This document shows positions 45,787 through 58,700 of a stretch of DNA of 64,000 bases, one piece after another. The translations under genes were made by a program, and so were the position numbers. The stretch is from Limonium bicolor (lineage: Eukaryota; Streptophyta; Magnoliopsida; Caryophyllales; Plumbaginaceae). The stretch lies in the NCBI GenBank assembly GCA_023374045.1, contig CM041776.1, positions 276,667,039 through 276,731,038 on the forward strand, in the 5' to 3' direction. Positions within the stretch are counted from its first letter, which is position 1. The number at the start of each line of letters is the position of its first letter. The notes beneath the pieces are model-generated. The model saw nothing but the letters and a program-made list of their open reading frames with translations. It searched no databases and was not told the origin of the DNA.

Positions 45787-46005
45787 CCCCCATTCCCGAC
45801 ACCCAGGGTCGAGAAAGCGGAGTCACCTCTAAACTCCAGGATAAGCTCCACCAATTTGTCACTCCCCCATTCCCGACACCCAGGGTCGAGAAAGCGGAGT
45901 CACCTCTAGACTCCAGGATAAGCTCCACCAATTTGTCACTCCCCCATTCCCGACACCCAGGGTCGAGAAAGCGGAGTCACCTCTAGACTCCAGGATGTGC
46001 TGAGA
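45787..46005 (+). repeat. Three 77-bp tandem units in G
   Basis: CCCCCATTCCCGACACCCAG begins each unit, with marks at 45792, 45869 and 45946, a period of exactly 77 bp. Units two and three share a substitution (TCTAGACT against TCTAAACT), so the last duplication is recent. The third unit is cut short. Confidence 0.9.
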
Positions 46006-46113
46006 AAGTGGGGTCACCCAGGGATCCCCAAAATATATACCACCATAGACGGTCGAAGGATCTGATGCAAATACCAACTCCCGCTCATCCATACCGCGCG
46101 GCCCGAGCTGTTG

Positions 46114-46198
46114 TGTAACACCCCTACCGCTAATACCGTCATTACCGTACAAATACTTACCTTCGCAGCGGATATTACTTACTCAACGGCGGGTGTAC
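46114..46198 (-). repeat. 85-bp inverted copy of the D LTR terminus
   Basis: Identical over 85 bp to the reverse complement of 51035-51119. Sequence identity ends abruptly at 46198, before the stem-loop that lies further inside the LTR. Confidence 0.92.
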
Positions 46199-46664
46199 AG
46201 TAACAATGTGTGTTTTGTATTTTTCCAAAGGCACTGGGGCAGCGTAGTCCCGAGTAAGTATGAGTAAAGTATGAGTAAGTAAGTATGAGTAAGTGCCTGA
46301 GGATCTCTATATGTGCAAATGAATTTGATCAGAACCAAAGGACCGTAGAGCCAGAAAGCGTAAGTGCTCAAGTCATGACGGCCGTGAACTAGAAAGCTTA
46401 AGTGTTCAAACATGACCGGTACCTGAGGGATCACTCGCCATTGGGGGAGGATTGTACCTAATTGTCTTCGGATGGACCCCCTTGGAGAGAAGTAAAACGG
46501 ATATATTTGATTGCTATGCATGCAGTGACATGCTGTTTGGGTGCGTAGTATGCATCATGTCAGACATTCGGAGTTTGACAAGATATATGTATAGGTTACA
46601 ACCTTAGCATAGAGTATGTATACAAGTAGCAATATTAGATTCACCAACTTTGAGGGCAAAGTTC

Positions 46665-46680
46665 TTTAAGGGGGGTAGAT
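46665..46680 (+). other. Polypurine tract of element D
   Basis: TTTAAGGGGGGTAGAT directly before TGAAATACCCC, as in the full-length Tekay element. Confidence 0.85.
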
Positions 46681-48871
46681 TGAAATACCCCGAACTTAAA
46701 TATGGTGATTATATTATCCTACTATAGTATTTAAGGGCCTAATAGTGCCTAAGTAATTTTTGGTAAAGAAAATAAATCCAAAGGAATGAGAAAAACGCTT
46801 AGAAAGCGGAAAACGCTAAAATGAGCGTTAAATAACCATAGGAGGTACGAGACCTCGGTTATAGTATCGTAAGGATTCTTAAGGCTTATTCATGCCTAAT
46901 TAGTATACGGGAACGATTCCCGAAGAAAACGGATCCAAGAAATGTATTAAAACGCTAAAAGAGCTTTAGCGCACGTTTTTCGAGGAAACCCGAAAGCATG
47001 ACTGTAAGTGGTCAAACAGACCCGTAAAAATTATAATTCATTGAATAATAATTATTAAGCATTTATGGAAGCTTAATAACCAATAAAAATAAAGAAACGA
47101 GAAAATTCCGGAAAACGGGCCCGGTTAGTGAATAGTATCAAAACCGGGTGAAATAACGAGCGCTTTCTGTAAAAGACGAAAAACGCTCCAGCTAGTATTA
47201 CAGTGGGGGCCGGTTTTAACAGATAAATAAACCCCCTCTCTCACACACACACTAGCTAAATAAATAATGAGTCAAAAAGCAAAAGTAGATAAAAAGGACA
47301 AAAGCAACCCCACCCTCTCTCTCCTCTCTCATTTCTCTTTCCTTCCTTCTCTTTCCTCCCCTTCTCCTTCCCCATCGATTTCTCTCTCCCTCCTTGAGCT
47401 GGGCGATTTTTGGAGAAGCTCCAACACCTCTCATGGCTTCTCTTCTTTCTCTCCTTGCTCTAGCTCCATTTGAGCCCCAAATGTAAAATAAATTACATAT
47501 TTGTAATCCCCTCATCCTCCTCTACATTTCTATCTTTTCAAAATTCGAAAAGGATGAGTTTCATCTCCATGGGTTTTCCCCATTTGAAGAGAAAAGCACA
47601 CCATTGTGAAGCTTGGAGTCTCCTCTTTCCAACAAGGTAAAAATCTCCATAAAAGATTCAAGTTTCCTCCACCCTCCTTGGAAACCGATTTTTAGCCCTT
47701 TATAATGCCTTGCTTTTCTCTCTTCTTTTGAGCATCAAATTCACCTAGCAATGGTGGTGGATTCTCCTTCTTGAACCAAGGGCTAAAACCCCTCCTAAAG
47801 CACTCCAAAGGTAAACCCTAGAAATTTGTATTTTGAACACTTCAATGAATTAGCATAAATCTAAGGGTTAGTGTATTAATTATGCTTGGTTGATGTGCTT
47901 GGGTGATGGGAATGGAGTTTGGCAACTCCATTCCCCATATGGTCGATTTGTGCAAGAAAGAGAGAAAAAGAAATGGAAAAGAAAGAATGAAGTATAAGCT
48001 CAAGGTAAGAGCTCCTTCCTAATGTAAATTCTATTGCATTAGAGTAATGGGAATGGGTAAAATATTTAAAGAACCCAAAACCTTGTACTAGTATTGAGAA
48101 TTGTGAAGTTTGAGGATTTAAGTGCAAGTATTTGAATTGAAGGCTTTGGAGCCAAGTGAAATGAGTATGTGTATTAGTATTGTGATTGATGGGTATTGAT
48201 GTATTAAGATTTCTTAGTATGTGTGCTGGTAGAACCCTTGTGGTTTGGCTGGAATAGGAATGAATTTGATGGAAAAAATGTGTGTGGAGAAGCTAGAATA
48301 GTAGGTGAACTATGGCAAAATTTTAGTAGGAATTGTGCATTAGTGGATGACTTGGTGAATGGGAGAACCAAGGTATGTATTGGGATTAGTAGAGATGTTT
48401 AGTAGCTATGGGATGGTAATTGTAGTATGAGGATAAAGCATATAAAAATCTGTAGCAAGAAGTGATAAAAATGTATTGGAGAAGCTAGGAGAAATTGGTG
48501 TGCAGGATTTTGTAAGATGAGTGTTGGAAACTTGGGTGTAGGAAGTGCAATGGCTTGGAAATAAATTGGCATGGTAAGGAGAGGTATTTAGAATGCTTGG
48601 GATGGTATTGATTGAGGAAGTATTGGATGGGAGAATTGAATGGTAAAATCTGTAGCATAAGTGTAACAAAAACTGTTACATGTGTTGAAGATGAAGTAAG
48701 GAAATTGTGTAAGTTGTTTGATGGATTTAGTAATGGATTTGGTGGATGAATTAAGGTGATTTAGAGGGTTTAATTAGTGCTAAAACATGTGGGATTACAT
48801 GTAGGAAGATTGGGGAAGAAATGGGTAAAGAAAGAAGTGGAAAACAAAACATGTAGGCATGTTCTGGAACT

Positions 48872-49065
48872 GTCCGACCCAGAGGTTGGGTCGGACGGTG
48901 GGTCGGACAGACCCAGACCCCGGAATCAAAAGCTACTGGAACGGTCCGACCCAGAAGTGTATGGGTCGGACGGAACAGTTCTGGGTCGGACGGGACACTT
49001 TCAGAAGACGGGAAAACTTACTGGAATGGTCCGACCCAGGGCTTGGGTCGGACGGTGGGTCGGAC
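48872..49065 (+). repeat. Hairpin array in LTR D (3 units, different stem word)
   Basis: Units start at 48872, 48944 and 49029. Arms GTCCGACCC and GGGTCGGAC pair perfectly, each followed by one further GGGTCGGAC. The spacers (GACGGGAAAACTTACTGGAA) match those of LTR C, but the stem word is unlike GACCGGACTTGC. Confidence 0.88.
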
Positions 49066-50204
49066 GGCCCTAACTTATAAAAAAAAAAGAGATAGTAGTA
49101 ACATAGTAGTCATATGTATGTATGTATGTAGGTAAGTACATAAATTAAGGACCTTAGTAATATACCATTAATGTGATAACAATGGTAAGGAAGTAAGTAT
49201 GGTAGTAGGAAAACAAGTATGAACAGTAACTAAGTAGGTTGAGAGTATGAGAACAGTAAGTATACCGGGCTAACGGGGTAAGTACGGGAATAGTAATTAT
49301 TTGTGTATCGTAAGAGTATAGTATTAATAATAATGTTGGAACATTATCAGTGGAACAAGTGTGAACCAAGGGACGAGGGAACACATGGTAGAGTTAACTC
49401 CGGTGAAAGGTATGATTTCCTCATGCCCCGTATGCTAACCGAGTTATGTTGATTTGTGTGCTGTATGCCGGCTAATCAAGACTAAAGCATGAAAACGGTT
49501 TATTGTCTTTCGTTGCATGTCTTGTTGTATGTTGATTGAGCTAACCTTTCTTGATTGATTGAGTGGCCTCACGTAGTGCGTAGTACGACTCATAGATGAG
49601 TCTTGTTGTGTAGAGGCTCGTAGTAAGGGTCATAATGTGAGCTAATGGAAACATATCAAGGCATAGAATTATCGAATCAATAAACGATAACGCAACCCAA
49701 CAAACTCACTAGAATGTGAGAGAGTGTACGGGAGTAATAACCTTCCGATACGGTAGGAGAAACAAAATGAATAATCCACAAACGAACAGTAGTGGAAGTA
49801 TATAAGTAACCTCTATTAGAGGAACTAATCTTGGTACAAAACATGAACCATGAGAGTAGTAAAGAATGATGAGGGATCTCCAAACCCCTTAGTAATTAGT
49901 CGACCCGTTATGAGAGGACCCGACTGATGTAAGTATGCCCCGAACGAGAGAGTATTCGATATTTTGGGGAAACCCTTAAATCTGAGGATACTAGACGGTG
50001 GTAATTCCCTAAGCTAACAGAGGTTATCGAGGGAGATACTTCTAGGCTAACCCATGAGGTTGTATTGTGCTCTGAGAGAAGAGTGTTGGGAATTTGTGTA
50101 GTCCGGTAGAACGGACATTTGAGTATTTGAGGAGCTAAGCGTATAGCCCTCATATTGTAGGTCCGGTGGCGAGTCTTGAGTATGACTCCGCCCAGAGGCC
50201 AAAG

Positions 50205-50470
50205 TAATGAGTATTGCGTATGTATGAGTAAGGTAATGAGTATCGAGTAAGAAGCAAGTATGAGTATGTAAAGAGTACCGAGTACTGAGTATGTATGAGT
50301 AAGTATTGAGTATTGAGTATGTATGAGTAAGTAAGGAGTATTGAGTAATGAGTATGCATAAGTGTAGTAACGAGTACGGAGTAAGAAACGTGTACGAGTA
50401 AAGTATCGAACATGGAGTGTTGAGTATGTAGGAGTAAGGAGTAGGTATGAGTGGAGTAGTGAATACCGAA
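50205..50470 (+). repeat. GAGTA/GTATGAGTA low-complexity repeat in D
   Basis: Irregular repeats of GAGTATGTATGAGTAAGTA. Similar tracts are at 41560-41830 in C and 46255-46300 in the D internal region. Confidence 0.75.
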
Positions 50471-51006
50471 TATAGTACGAAGAGTAATGAATGAATAACA
50501 AATACGGATGGTTAACCATCGATCTGCCTTCCTTAGTAAGTAATGGATTTGTATGTGCATGTAAGTATTGTTGTTGTATTGTTGTAGCATGAGTATGTAT
50601 GTAAGCATGTAAATGAACTCCATGTATATTCGACCCAAAGTAGTCGATGTACCGCGGTTAGCACGCGGTATATGCGGAAGTCATATTCAGCGTAAGCTGA
50701 CCCCCCTCGGGGGACCATTTTTAGTATGTAGGTACCCGAAGCTGATCACCGCTCGAGAGAGTAGGACGGGGACTGCTGCGTAAGCATGGGCAGTCGTATA
50801 GTAGGGATTGGTACTCGTATTGTAATGCGAATTTGGAAGTTAAACTGTATCGGTAATTTAAGGATTGTAGTATACTCGGTATAGTAATGTATTGGAGTTG
50901 TAATTGGGTTATGGATGAGTATGAAATGGAAAGTATTGTATTGTGTAGAGTACTCGGTATGTTCATTTTCATCAGACCGATAGTATGTAGTATTGTGACC
51001 CGCCTT

Positions 51007-51028
51007 GTTAGTCACGTGGGTGACTAAC
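51007..51028 (+). promoter_or_regulatory. Conserved U5 stem-loop, copy in D
   Basis: GTTAGTCAC GTGG GTGACTAAC, identical to the C copy; 91 bp from the U5 end. Confidence 0.65.
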
Positions 51029-52049
51029 GGCATTGTACACCCGCCGTTGAGTAAGTAATATCCGCTGCGAAGGTAAGTATTTGTACGGTAATGACGGTAT
51101 TAGCGGTAGGGGTGTTACATGTTGTCTTCCCGGGTTGTTCTCGTGTTTCACCAGTTGGTACTTTTTGTTTCATTATCATTATAACCTCGACACCATAGTG
51201 GGTGTCATAAGTGGTCCTCTATAGTTAGAGAGGAGTTTTCTCTTTGTACAGTTCTTTTGTTTGTCCACGTGGTTCGTCATGTCCCACCAATTGAGATTTG
51301 CTCTTCGTTATCATTAACGAATAGACACCAGAGTAGGTGTCATGGTACGTCCTCAATGGTTTAGAGAGGAGTTCCCCTTATAAAGTTTTTCTTTGTTTTC
51401 ATAGTTCGTTGTAGTTCATCTCGAGTTCCATAAACGAGAAAGGGACTAAACTACTGTGTGCGCGCAAGTAATATGCCACAAGGATATATAACAAGCATTT
51501 AAGCAAGCCACAAGAAGCAATCCAATTCCATACTATAGTCTTATAGTCATTGTCAAACAAAGCACACAGCACACAAGCCGTGTAACACGGCAACATACGA
51601 ACCACACATGTCCATACCTTATTCAGAAGCAAGTGTCGTCTCACACACGGGTTCCTGGTTGACGTTCGTTATGACCCTAATTCTGATTAAAAACAACGTG
51701 TCAGTCCATGATTTCATGTGACGACATTTTTCATAGTTTAACTTATTTATACCGGGTGTTATTCCCTAAGTGAGTCGTTGAATGTACAGTTTATTTTAAA
51801 CTTTAGAACTTCCCAAGTACTCACCTTAGATTATTATCTAATTCCTGGGACGTTTACATCATCGTTATATGAGTTAAATAAGTACTCTCTCTAGCTATTA
51901 TTCTAGAGGATCTTAAACACTAAATTGTAACAAGTTTAACTAAGGTGGATTTAGCTTGCCTAGAATACCTTCCCTACTTAGCTAAATAGGTTAGCAATGT
52001 TTTAAACCTATTATCATAGTACTAAAATCTTTAGACCCCTCCTAGAACA

Positions 52050-54170
52050 TGTTTATACAGAAGCATTGATTTTTTCCAAATCTGCACACAATTTCCATGC
52101 ATTACCTCATCTAGCTTCACCTCTAATGTGCCAAATTGATGTCTAACTCTCCCAAACTGTTTCACCAACTTAGCTAAGTGTATTTGTAATGGTTTGGGTT
52201 CATTATTAGACCAACGCCCCACCTTTAACACTTCTGGAAATCGATCATACAGAGGCACCGGTTTCAGTAAACTGAATCATCAACATGTGAATACTTCCAT
52301 TCCAACTTCACTTTTACTGCCTTAAATCGATTTCTAATTTTTTTCCAAAGTGCTTAAACACCTAGATAGATGTATTATCGCGGTTCTAAGTTCCTTTCCA
52401 ACCCATTTCAACCCTCTTATACCACCTGTATTACAGTTATACAGAAACATCAATTTACAGAAAAACTGAAAACATAACTTGTATATCTCTTCTCCAACCT
52501 TTCTTTTAGTTCATTAAACTGCTTCCAAATCCACACAAAACTTTCACCCAACTAGATAAATGTACTAGGGAGGTTTTAAACTAAAAACCAACTTGAAACA
52601 ACTCTGTTAACCCCTCTAAAAGCTCTTTATACAGAAACAACCCACTGTTGAAAAAAAACTGAAAACAACACTGGTATGTGTCTTCCTTATTCCCTTTGTT
52701 AGGTTGTGAAAACTGGCCTTTAATTTTCCCCCTAAGCATTTATAACTTACTTAGATGTCTTTGGGACATTTTAGGCTCACTAATAACGCAATACAGCCCC
52801 TAACAATCTCTCTGTGCAAGGCCATACAGAACTGAACACAAACTGAAAACTGAGACTTGAACTGATTTACTCTCTTGTATCTCTTTCCTGTTGCTCGTTA
52901 ATCTGATTCTCAATTTTCCCTCCACTTGATTACCCACCTAGCTAAGTGCATTACCAAGCTTAAAATTTTGACACAGCCTCAACATGCCACGGTCAATTCA
53001 CTTAAACGACCTATACTGAAACATGAAGCTGCAGAAACGGGAACCAACTGATATAACCTCTTCTAACTCTTTTTCTTTTGTTCATAGCTTGCCTTCCAAA
53101 ATGTTAATACCTTTAGTTAGTTGAATTAGCAAGACTTTAAACTCATCTTAACCCACTATAACACTCATATAACCTCTGTGATCAGTTACACAGAACAGTC
53201 AAGCATTGGAAAACTGAAAACCAAGAAATCTGTGTACTCTTCTTCTATTTTCTTCTGTTTGTTTACATGCCCGATTTTCAATTTTCCCAAACTGCTGCCA
53301 CAGTTAGTTAAGGGCTAAATCAAGATTCTAACTAAAGACAAACCCACCACCACTGGTTTTACGCTATTGATATGACCCAACACTGAGATTGGACAGAACT
53401 AAAAAAAACCGAAATCTGAAATTGCTGTACTATCTTTTATAACTCTCTTTCTGTTACTTGATCTGATTTTCCGTTTCCCTCTAAACATTTATCCCTCTAG
53501 TTGAGTGCTTTAGTAAAATCTTTGAACTTAAAAAAACTTAAAGTCCCTTAGCCAATCTCCCTGAAAACTCTTTACACAAACCTGACAAACTGAAGAATTG
53601 AAAACTGCAAAATAAACAGATACGTCTCCTTCAGTCTTTCTGTTGGTTCATTGACCTGGTCCTTGCGCCCCCCCCCCCCCCCCCCCCCCATAACCTAGCA
53701 ACTGGTTAAGTATTGTACCTAGGTTTTGAACTCAAAAACAGACCCCAAATGGTATAGAAAACGCCTCTGAAATCTCTTGTACAAAACTGAGCATGAAACT
53801 GTAAAACTGGAACACAAGGTTGATATCGTTTCTGATGTCTTTTTTTTCTTTTGCTAATCGATTTGGTTTCCAGTTTCCTTCCCATTATTCAGTTACTGAG
53901 CTAAGTGTATTAGCAGAACTTCTCCCTCCGCATAAACCCAAGACAATGTTGTTACTCCTACTGAAACGTGTTTATACAAAAACCAAGCAAAACTGCAGGA
54001 ATTGAAAGCAGAAAACTGGACCTGATATATTCTTTTCTATTCCTTTCTTTTGCAACCTTCATACGTGTCTACCGAATTAGTAAAGGGTTTAAGCCTTGTT
54101 TTACATTCGTTATTAAGTCAACTCAACCCTCATATTACCTCTGGAAGTGTAGTATACAGAAGAGCAAAGC
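52050..54170 (-). repeat. Degenerate tandem array of about 190-bp units in G
   Basis: The landmark TATACAGAAAC (with variants) recurs near 52055, 52247, 52437, 52629, 52832, 53010, 53186, 53385, 53572, 53770, 53970 and 54150, spaced 176-203 bp. Each unit then has an AAACTGAAAAC-like stretch, a pyrimidine-rich TCTCTTTC stretch, and ..TAGTTAAGTG..TTAG. About 12 units, strongly diverged. Confidence 0.75.
53668..53689 (+). repeat. Run of 22 C
   Basis: An uninterrupted C run inside one of the 190-bp units. It may be a true expansion, and its length may be inexact because homopolymers are error-prone in sequencing. Confidence 0.9.
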
Positions 54171-55284
54171 TGAAAAAAGGAAATCTGCAAGAGCTACCAA
54201 GTTGGAGCTTACCTTGAACTGAAGTTCAGACCAAAGCGCTGCTGTTTATGGGGGATTTCTTGTCTAGTTATTTTTGGGAGGAGAGCAGCACGTTATGCAG
54301 GACCATAAGGACAAAGGAACATAAGTCACAGGAGTTATGTCAGGAACAGAAAATCGAGAATAAGGAGAACTAAACAACCAGAGTTTTCTCTTTCTTTTTT
54401 TTTTTCTTTCTTCTGGTTTCATGGTCTTACCTATTAGGAGTCCTTGGAGGGAATTTGTTTCAGAAGTTCCAGAGTTCTACCCGTAGTCAGCATGCAGAGT
54501 TCTTGCAAGGCAGCTACAGAAATTTGAGCATGAAGTTTCGATTAGAACTTGAACTGAGAAGGTATTTAAACACGGTTGTTCATGGTTTACCTGGACTGAT
54601 ATTCACACCAGTGTGGTGCTGGTCTTTATCAGTTTTTTTTTTGAAGAAGGATGCAGCAGGTTGCCAGGGAACTTTTGCTATACTGAAGAGTGGAGTTGCA
54701 TGCGGGTTATACAAGGCCAATAAAAGAAATTAAAAAGTCATACTCATGCATTCTCGGGCGTAAAAACAGAAAGAAAAGAGGAGGTTTAAGCACTGATGTC
54801 TACTCTGGTTGGAAAGAGCAGCTGGGTCGCTCTGTTGCAGAACTTGCACAACTGAGATGGATTCTTGCTTTGGAACAGAGCAAACCGAGTTGATCATAGT
54901 GAGACGATGGCTCAAGAGAGAAGCTGGGTGAGTTATTAATTAAACACTGGTTGCTACTGATTCCATGGGCGCGGGAGTTGGAGGAAAAGAAAAGCAACAG
55001 CTTCTGCCATGCGTTTATCTCCTGTCAATGTGGTATGTACGCAAGGTCTTGGAACAAGGGATGAGTGGAGCTAAACATGCACCAGCTAGATAAGTGGCGT
55101 GGAATTTTGAAAAAGAAACCACTCTGATGCGTGGGAGTTTGGGACATGGAGATGAGTAGATTTACTGTATCGAGGAAGGAGGAGAAGAAACCGATACTAC
55201 TACAGAGGTATGTTTGATTCTTCTTTTTTTTTTGTTACCTTAATAGCCACACTACTAGTTTGGATTCGTTGGTATTTATTACTG

Positions 55285-55400
55285 AAATCGAGCACAGCTC
55301 ATCCGGTTAACCATTTGGGGAAGGTACAGGAGGTCTCGGGTTCAAACCTTAGCGGGAGCATCTTTGCTCCCCCTCCTTTTTTTAAAAAAAAAATCAATAC
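55285..55400 (+). repeat. tRNA-like (SINE-like) segment in G
   Basis: GCACAGCTCATCCGGTTAA resembles an A box and TCGGGTTCAAACCTTAGC a B box, about 45 bp apart, followed by a CT-rich then A-rich tail (TTTTTTTAAAAAAAAAA). Resembles 4619-4700 in layout. Confidence 0.4.
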
Positions 55401-55718
55401 ACAAGTCTATTTCTTTTATACACGTGACTATATATTATATCGTGTTATTATTATTATTATTATTGTCACTTATTTACAACGTTACGATATATGTACAACT
55501 ATATATTATATCGTGTTATTATATATTTTTTTGTAACAAAGTTATGCGACGTTATTGTCACTTATTTACAACGTTACAATATCGTAACGTTACGTACGTG
55601 TATTTTCGTATCTGTACATATATATGTATATACTAGATTTAATTGTTCGTACGTTATTTTATGTCCGAATTATAAAACGCGTTATAATTTTATGCGTTTA
55701 ATGTTCAGGGGTATTTCA

Positions 55719-58700
55719 CTTTTACAATTTTCCAAACAACCATATACTTTTATAATTTACTAAATACCCATATTAATTTTCGGAAATTGTAAAACAATTA
55801 TATTAACTTCTATAAATTGCCAAATAACCTTATAACTTTTATAATTCACTAATTACCCACATTAACCTTTGTAATTATTAATCATCCACGTTACCTTTTT
55901 AATTTACCAAATGTCCATCTTAATTTCTGTAAATTACAATCTCATTATACCAACTTTTATAAATTACAAATAAACCCCTTAATTTTCGGTTTTCACTTAT
56001 ATTTTCCTTTATTCACTTTTAAACCCCAAAACTTTATATAAGTTACATATTAACTTATAAACTATAGTTTAAATATTTTATTTCTATAAATAACCGAAGT
56101 AATCCCATATATTTCTTAAATTATGATTTCGCCCCAAACCAATTTGGTTTTACATAGAATCTTTCATAAATTACATATTCACCCCAAAACTTTTATAAAC
56201 TTAATATTTTATGTCATAAATCATTTTAACCCAAAGTTTTTGGTCAACACTTTGACCAAGACTTAATTTCATAATTAATACTTTAATAAACCCATAAAAT
56301 CATAAGTAATTCTCGGCCATACACTATATTTTCCAATAATTACAAAATAGCCCCAAAACTTAATTAAATGTTATTTTAACACTTAAACACTTATTTAAAT
56401 TCACCAAAATTCATAATATTAATTCCTACCTTATATTATAATATAAGTATACCAAACAGCTCCTTATGTTCTCGGTTTTCATATTTTGTACACCAAACTT
56501 CTCAAAATTTATATGTTTGCCACATAACTTATTTAACTAACCATTTAAATACTTGTAGCTATTTTTAATGTTCCCAAAATTTATAATATAAGTTAATACA
56601 CTTATATATTTCGAAAATCACCCAAATAATATATTTAACTCTCGGCTTTAATATACTTTTACTATATAGTTTTAAAACTTGATTTAAACCTTATAATAAA
56701 TACATATAAATGTATATAAGCCATATAACACTTCCAAAAATTATGCTAATGACTTAGAATGATTATAAACTCAAAATAGAACAAATAACTCTTAGGTATT
56801 TCGGTTTACATATATATAGTATCTTAATTAATTTTTGTGACACATAATTATACCTTAAGGTAATAATCTTACCTTATATGTTATAAATTATTTTCTTGCC
56901 ATTATATCCCATAGTATTTTCGGCCTTAATTATTTAGAGGTTATGTATAATTTTATACCAAAGTTTGAAGCTTAAATCAAGCTTAAACTTAATGAACCTT
57001 AATTATATATACTTACTCCTTAAATCAAGACAATTCTTGTACTTGATTTCTCCTTGAATTCCAAGCTCTCCAAATGCTATTTTGATGTAGAGATTTCGGC
57101 CTCCTTGTACATATTTAGGAGATCCATTTGTTAGACTTCTAACAAAAATTATAAATGAGATTTGGAGTAGTTTTACAAGAGTTTACCTTAGGAATTTAAC
57201 AAGGTATTTTTGGTACACCTTGAGATGGTTGTAGATCTAAATTTCCTTCATGAAATAATGAAGAGAATATGGATTTAGAAGTTTATAATTTTCGAAAATG
57301 ATTTAGGTAATTACTTAGGATTTTTCAACATGAAAATATACCTTAACTTGATCTTGTTGTTCCTTGTGTTGTTGTTGAATTTAGGAACCTCCTTGGAGCA
57401 TCTAACCTTGGCGAAAATTGTAAGAATTCCTAGGATGATTCTTGCTTCAAGACTTAGTAGATTTAACTAGGAAATTGCATAAAAATGGTGTTAGAACTTA
57501 GATCACCATTAATGGAGCTTTGAAGCTCTAAGGAATTAATTGTAAAATGAAGAAGAAAAGAGAGAATAGGAAGAACTTACCATTCGGCCATGGAAGGCAA
57601 AGAAGAATGAAGGAGCTCACGTAGGTATTAGAAGGAAGGCAATTGAATGAATCAATTTCTTTTGATAGTTTAGTGTCAATAATTGACTAGCTTTTCTTTG
57701 TTAATTACTTGATTGATTGGCTCAAGAAAGCCCCTTAATTGATTGCAAGAAATCGGTTGATTACAAGGGAAATAATGGAGCTTTGTTGGCCACTTGAAAC
57801 TAGAAGACAAGACAAGGTGACCAAGGTAATAATTTAGCAATTTAAATGTTGTTTCTCCCTTGATTCCCTCTTGCACTTACGGTAATGTAATGGTTAGTAT
57901 GGAATCTGATTTTTGACAATTAATAACATAAGAACATGGCTAGGTTAGTAGATAATCTAGCTTGATTTTTAATAAGGTAAACAAGACTCCTTTCCTTGAC
58001 AAAATCGGACACACATGTCATATAAGACAATTGATTTTTGTTTGTTATTTGACAAAGGATAATGCATTGTTAGGTAGTGTTTCTTTTGATCATTGTAAGG
58101 CAATAACTCCCTCCTTTTCTGTATAGAAATCGCCAGCCCCATAGGACAGCACATGGTTGTTTGCTTATCAAGTCACCACCTTACATTATTGTAATCTAGC
58201 TTTACTTTTAGCATTTTTAATTTCATTCTTGTCATATACTAATCTTCCTTGCTTATCCCTTGCAGGTTACACGGTGGGTGAAGGTTCAATTGACAGTATT
58301 TATTTGATACTTTATCATGTAACACATGCTGGATGAGTCACATTAGCATAAGACAACATTTTTGTAAAAAAATCTAGCCAATATACACCTTAAATGGCGC
58401 ATGGTATAGAGGTTAAATGGGATTGATTTTTCATTTGATTTTTGTTACACTATATTGTAATAAGACCATACTAATATGTGTAATAGGTTCCAGCATTTAA
58501 TTGTACATTTATACCATGGTAAAAGATGAAAGTTTTAAGGTAAAAATGCTGATTTTAGGTACCTTTTTTACTCAAAAATCGCCCCTGGTTGTGCTGTGAT
58601 TTTAGCACTGGAATTAATTGATTTAGATGTTAAATTTATCCCCTTTTAATATTATCAACTCGTGGCTCCTCAAAAACTTCAAGGCAATTGCGTAAAACAC

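Larger units (their letters stand above)
44732..46113 (-). mobile_element. LTR G, left segment
   Basis: Starts TGTAACACCCC at 44732. Continues at 51120-55718 after element D, for about 6.0 kb in total. Flanks ctttc (44727-44731) and ctttt (55719-55723) agree at 4 of 5. No coding domain, so likely an unusually long solo LTR expanded by internal tandem repeats. U5 stem-loop at 44832-44853. Confidence 0.85.
46114..51119 (+). mobile_element. Element D: LTR element with inverted U5 ends on both sides
   Basis: Flanked by a perfect TSD tgttg (46109-46113 and 51120-51124). The right part is a complete Tekay-type LTR (46681-51119) preceded by a polypurine tract. The left terminus is not an LTR start: 46114-46198 is an exact 85-bp inverted copy of the last 85 bp of the LTR (51035-51119). 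Between them lie about 470 bp of internal sequence (46199-46664) without a frame of note. gag, pol and the 5' LTR are missing. The ends and TSD show that this whole unit was inserted by integrase. Confidence 0.85.
46681..51119 (+). repeat. D LTR
   Basis: 4,439 bp, TGAAATACCCC to GGGGTGTTACA, related to LTR C over most of its length. It has a three-unit hairpin array (48872-49065), GAGTA-rich low complexity (50205-50470), a GACCCCCCTCGGGGG dyad near 50700 and the U5 stem-loop. Many short frames in both directions come from simple repeats and are not genes. Confidence 0.92.
51120..55718 (-). mobile_element. LTR G, right segment
   Basis: Resumes after D with its TSD and ends GGGGTATTTCA at 55718. 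It consists largely of a tandem array (52050-54170) followed by about 1.5 kb of unique sequence. No domain-bearing frame; the 60-110 codon frames here are chance. Confidence 0.82.

Noticed and set aside
50205..50470. Possible telomere-like or satellite array
   Set aside because: The GAGTA repeats are irregular, lack a fixed period and do not match the plant telomere unit.
53668..53689. C22 run as a functional G-quadruplex or i-motif
   Set aside because: A single homopolymer inside a decayed tandem repeat; length may be a sequencing artefact.
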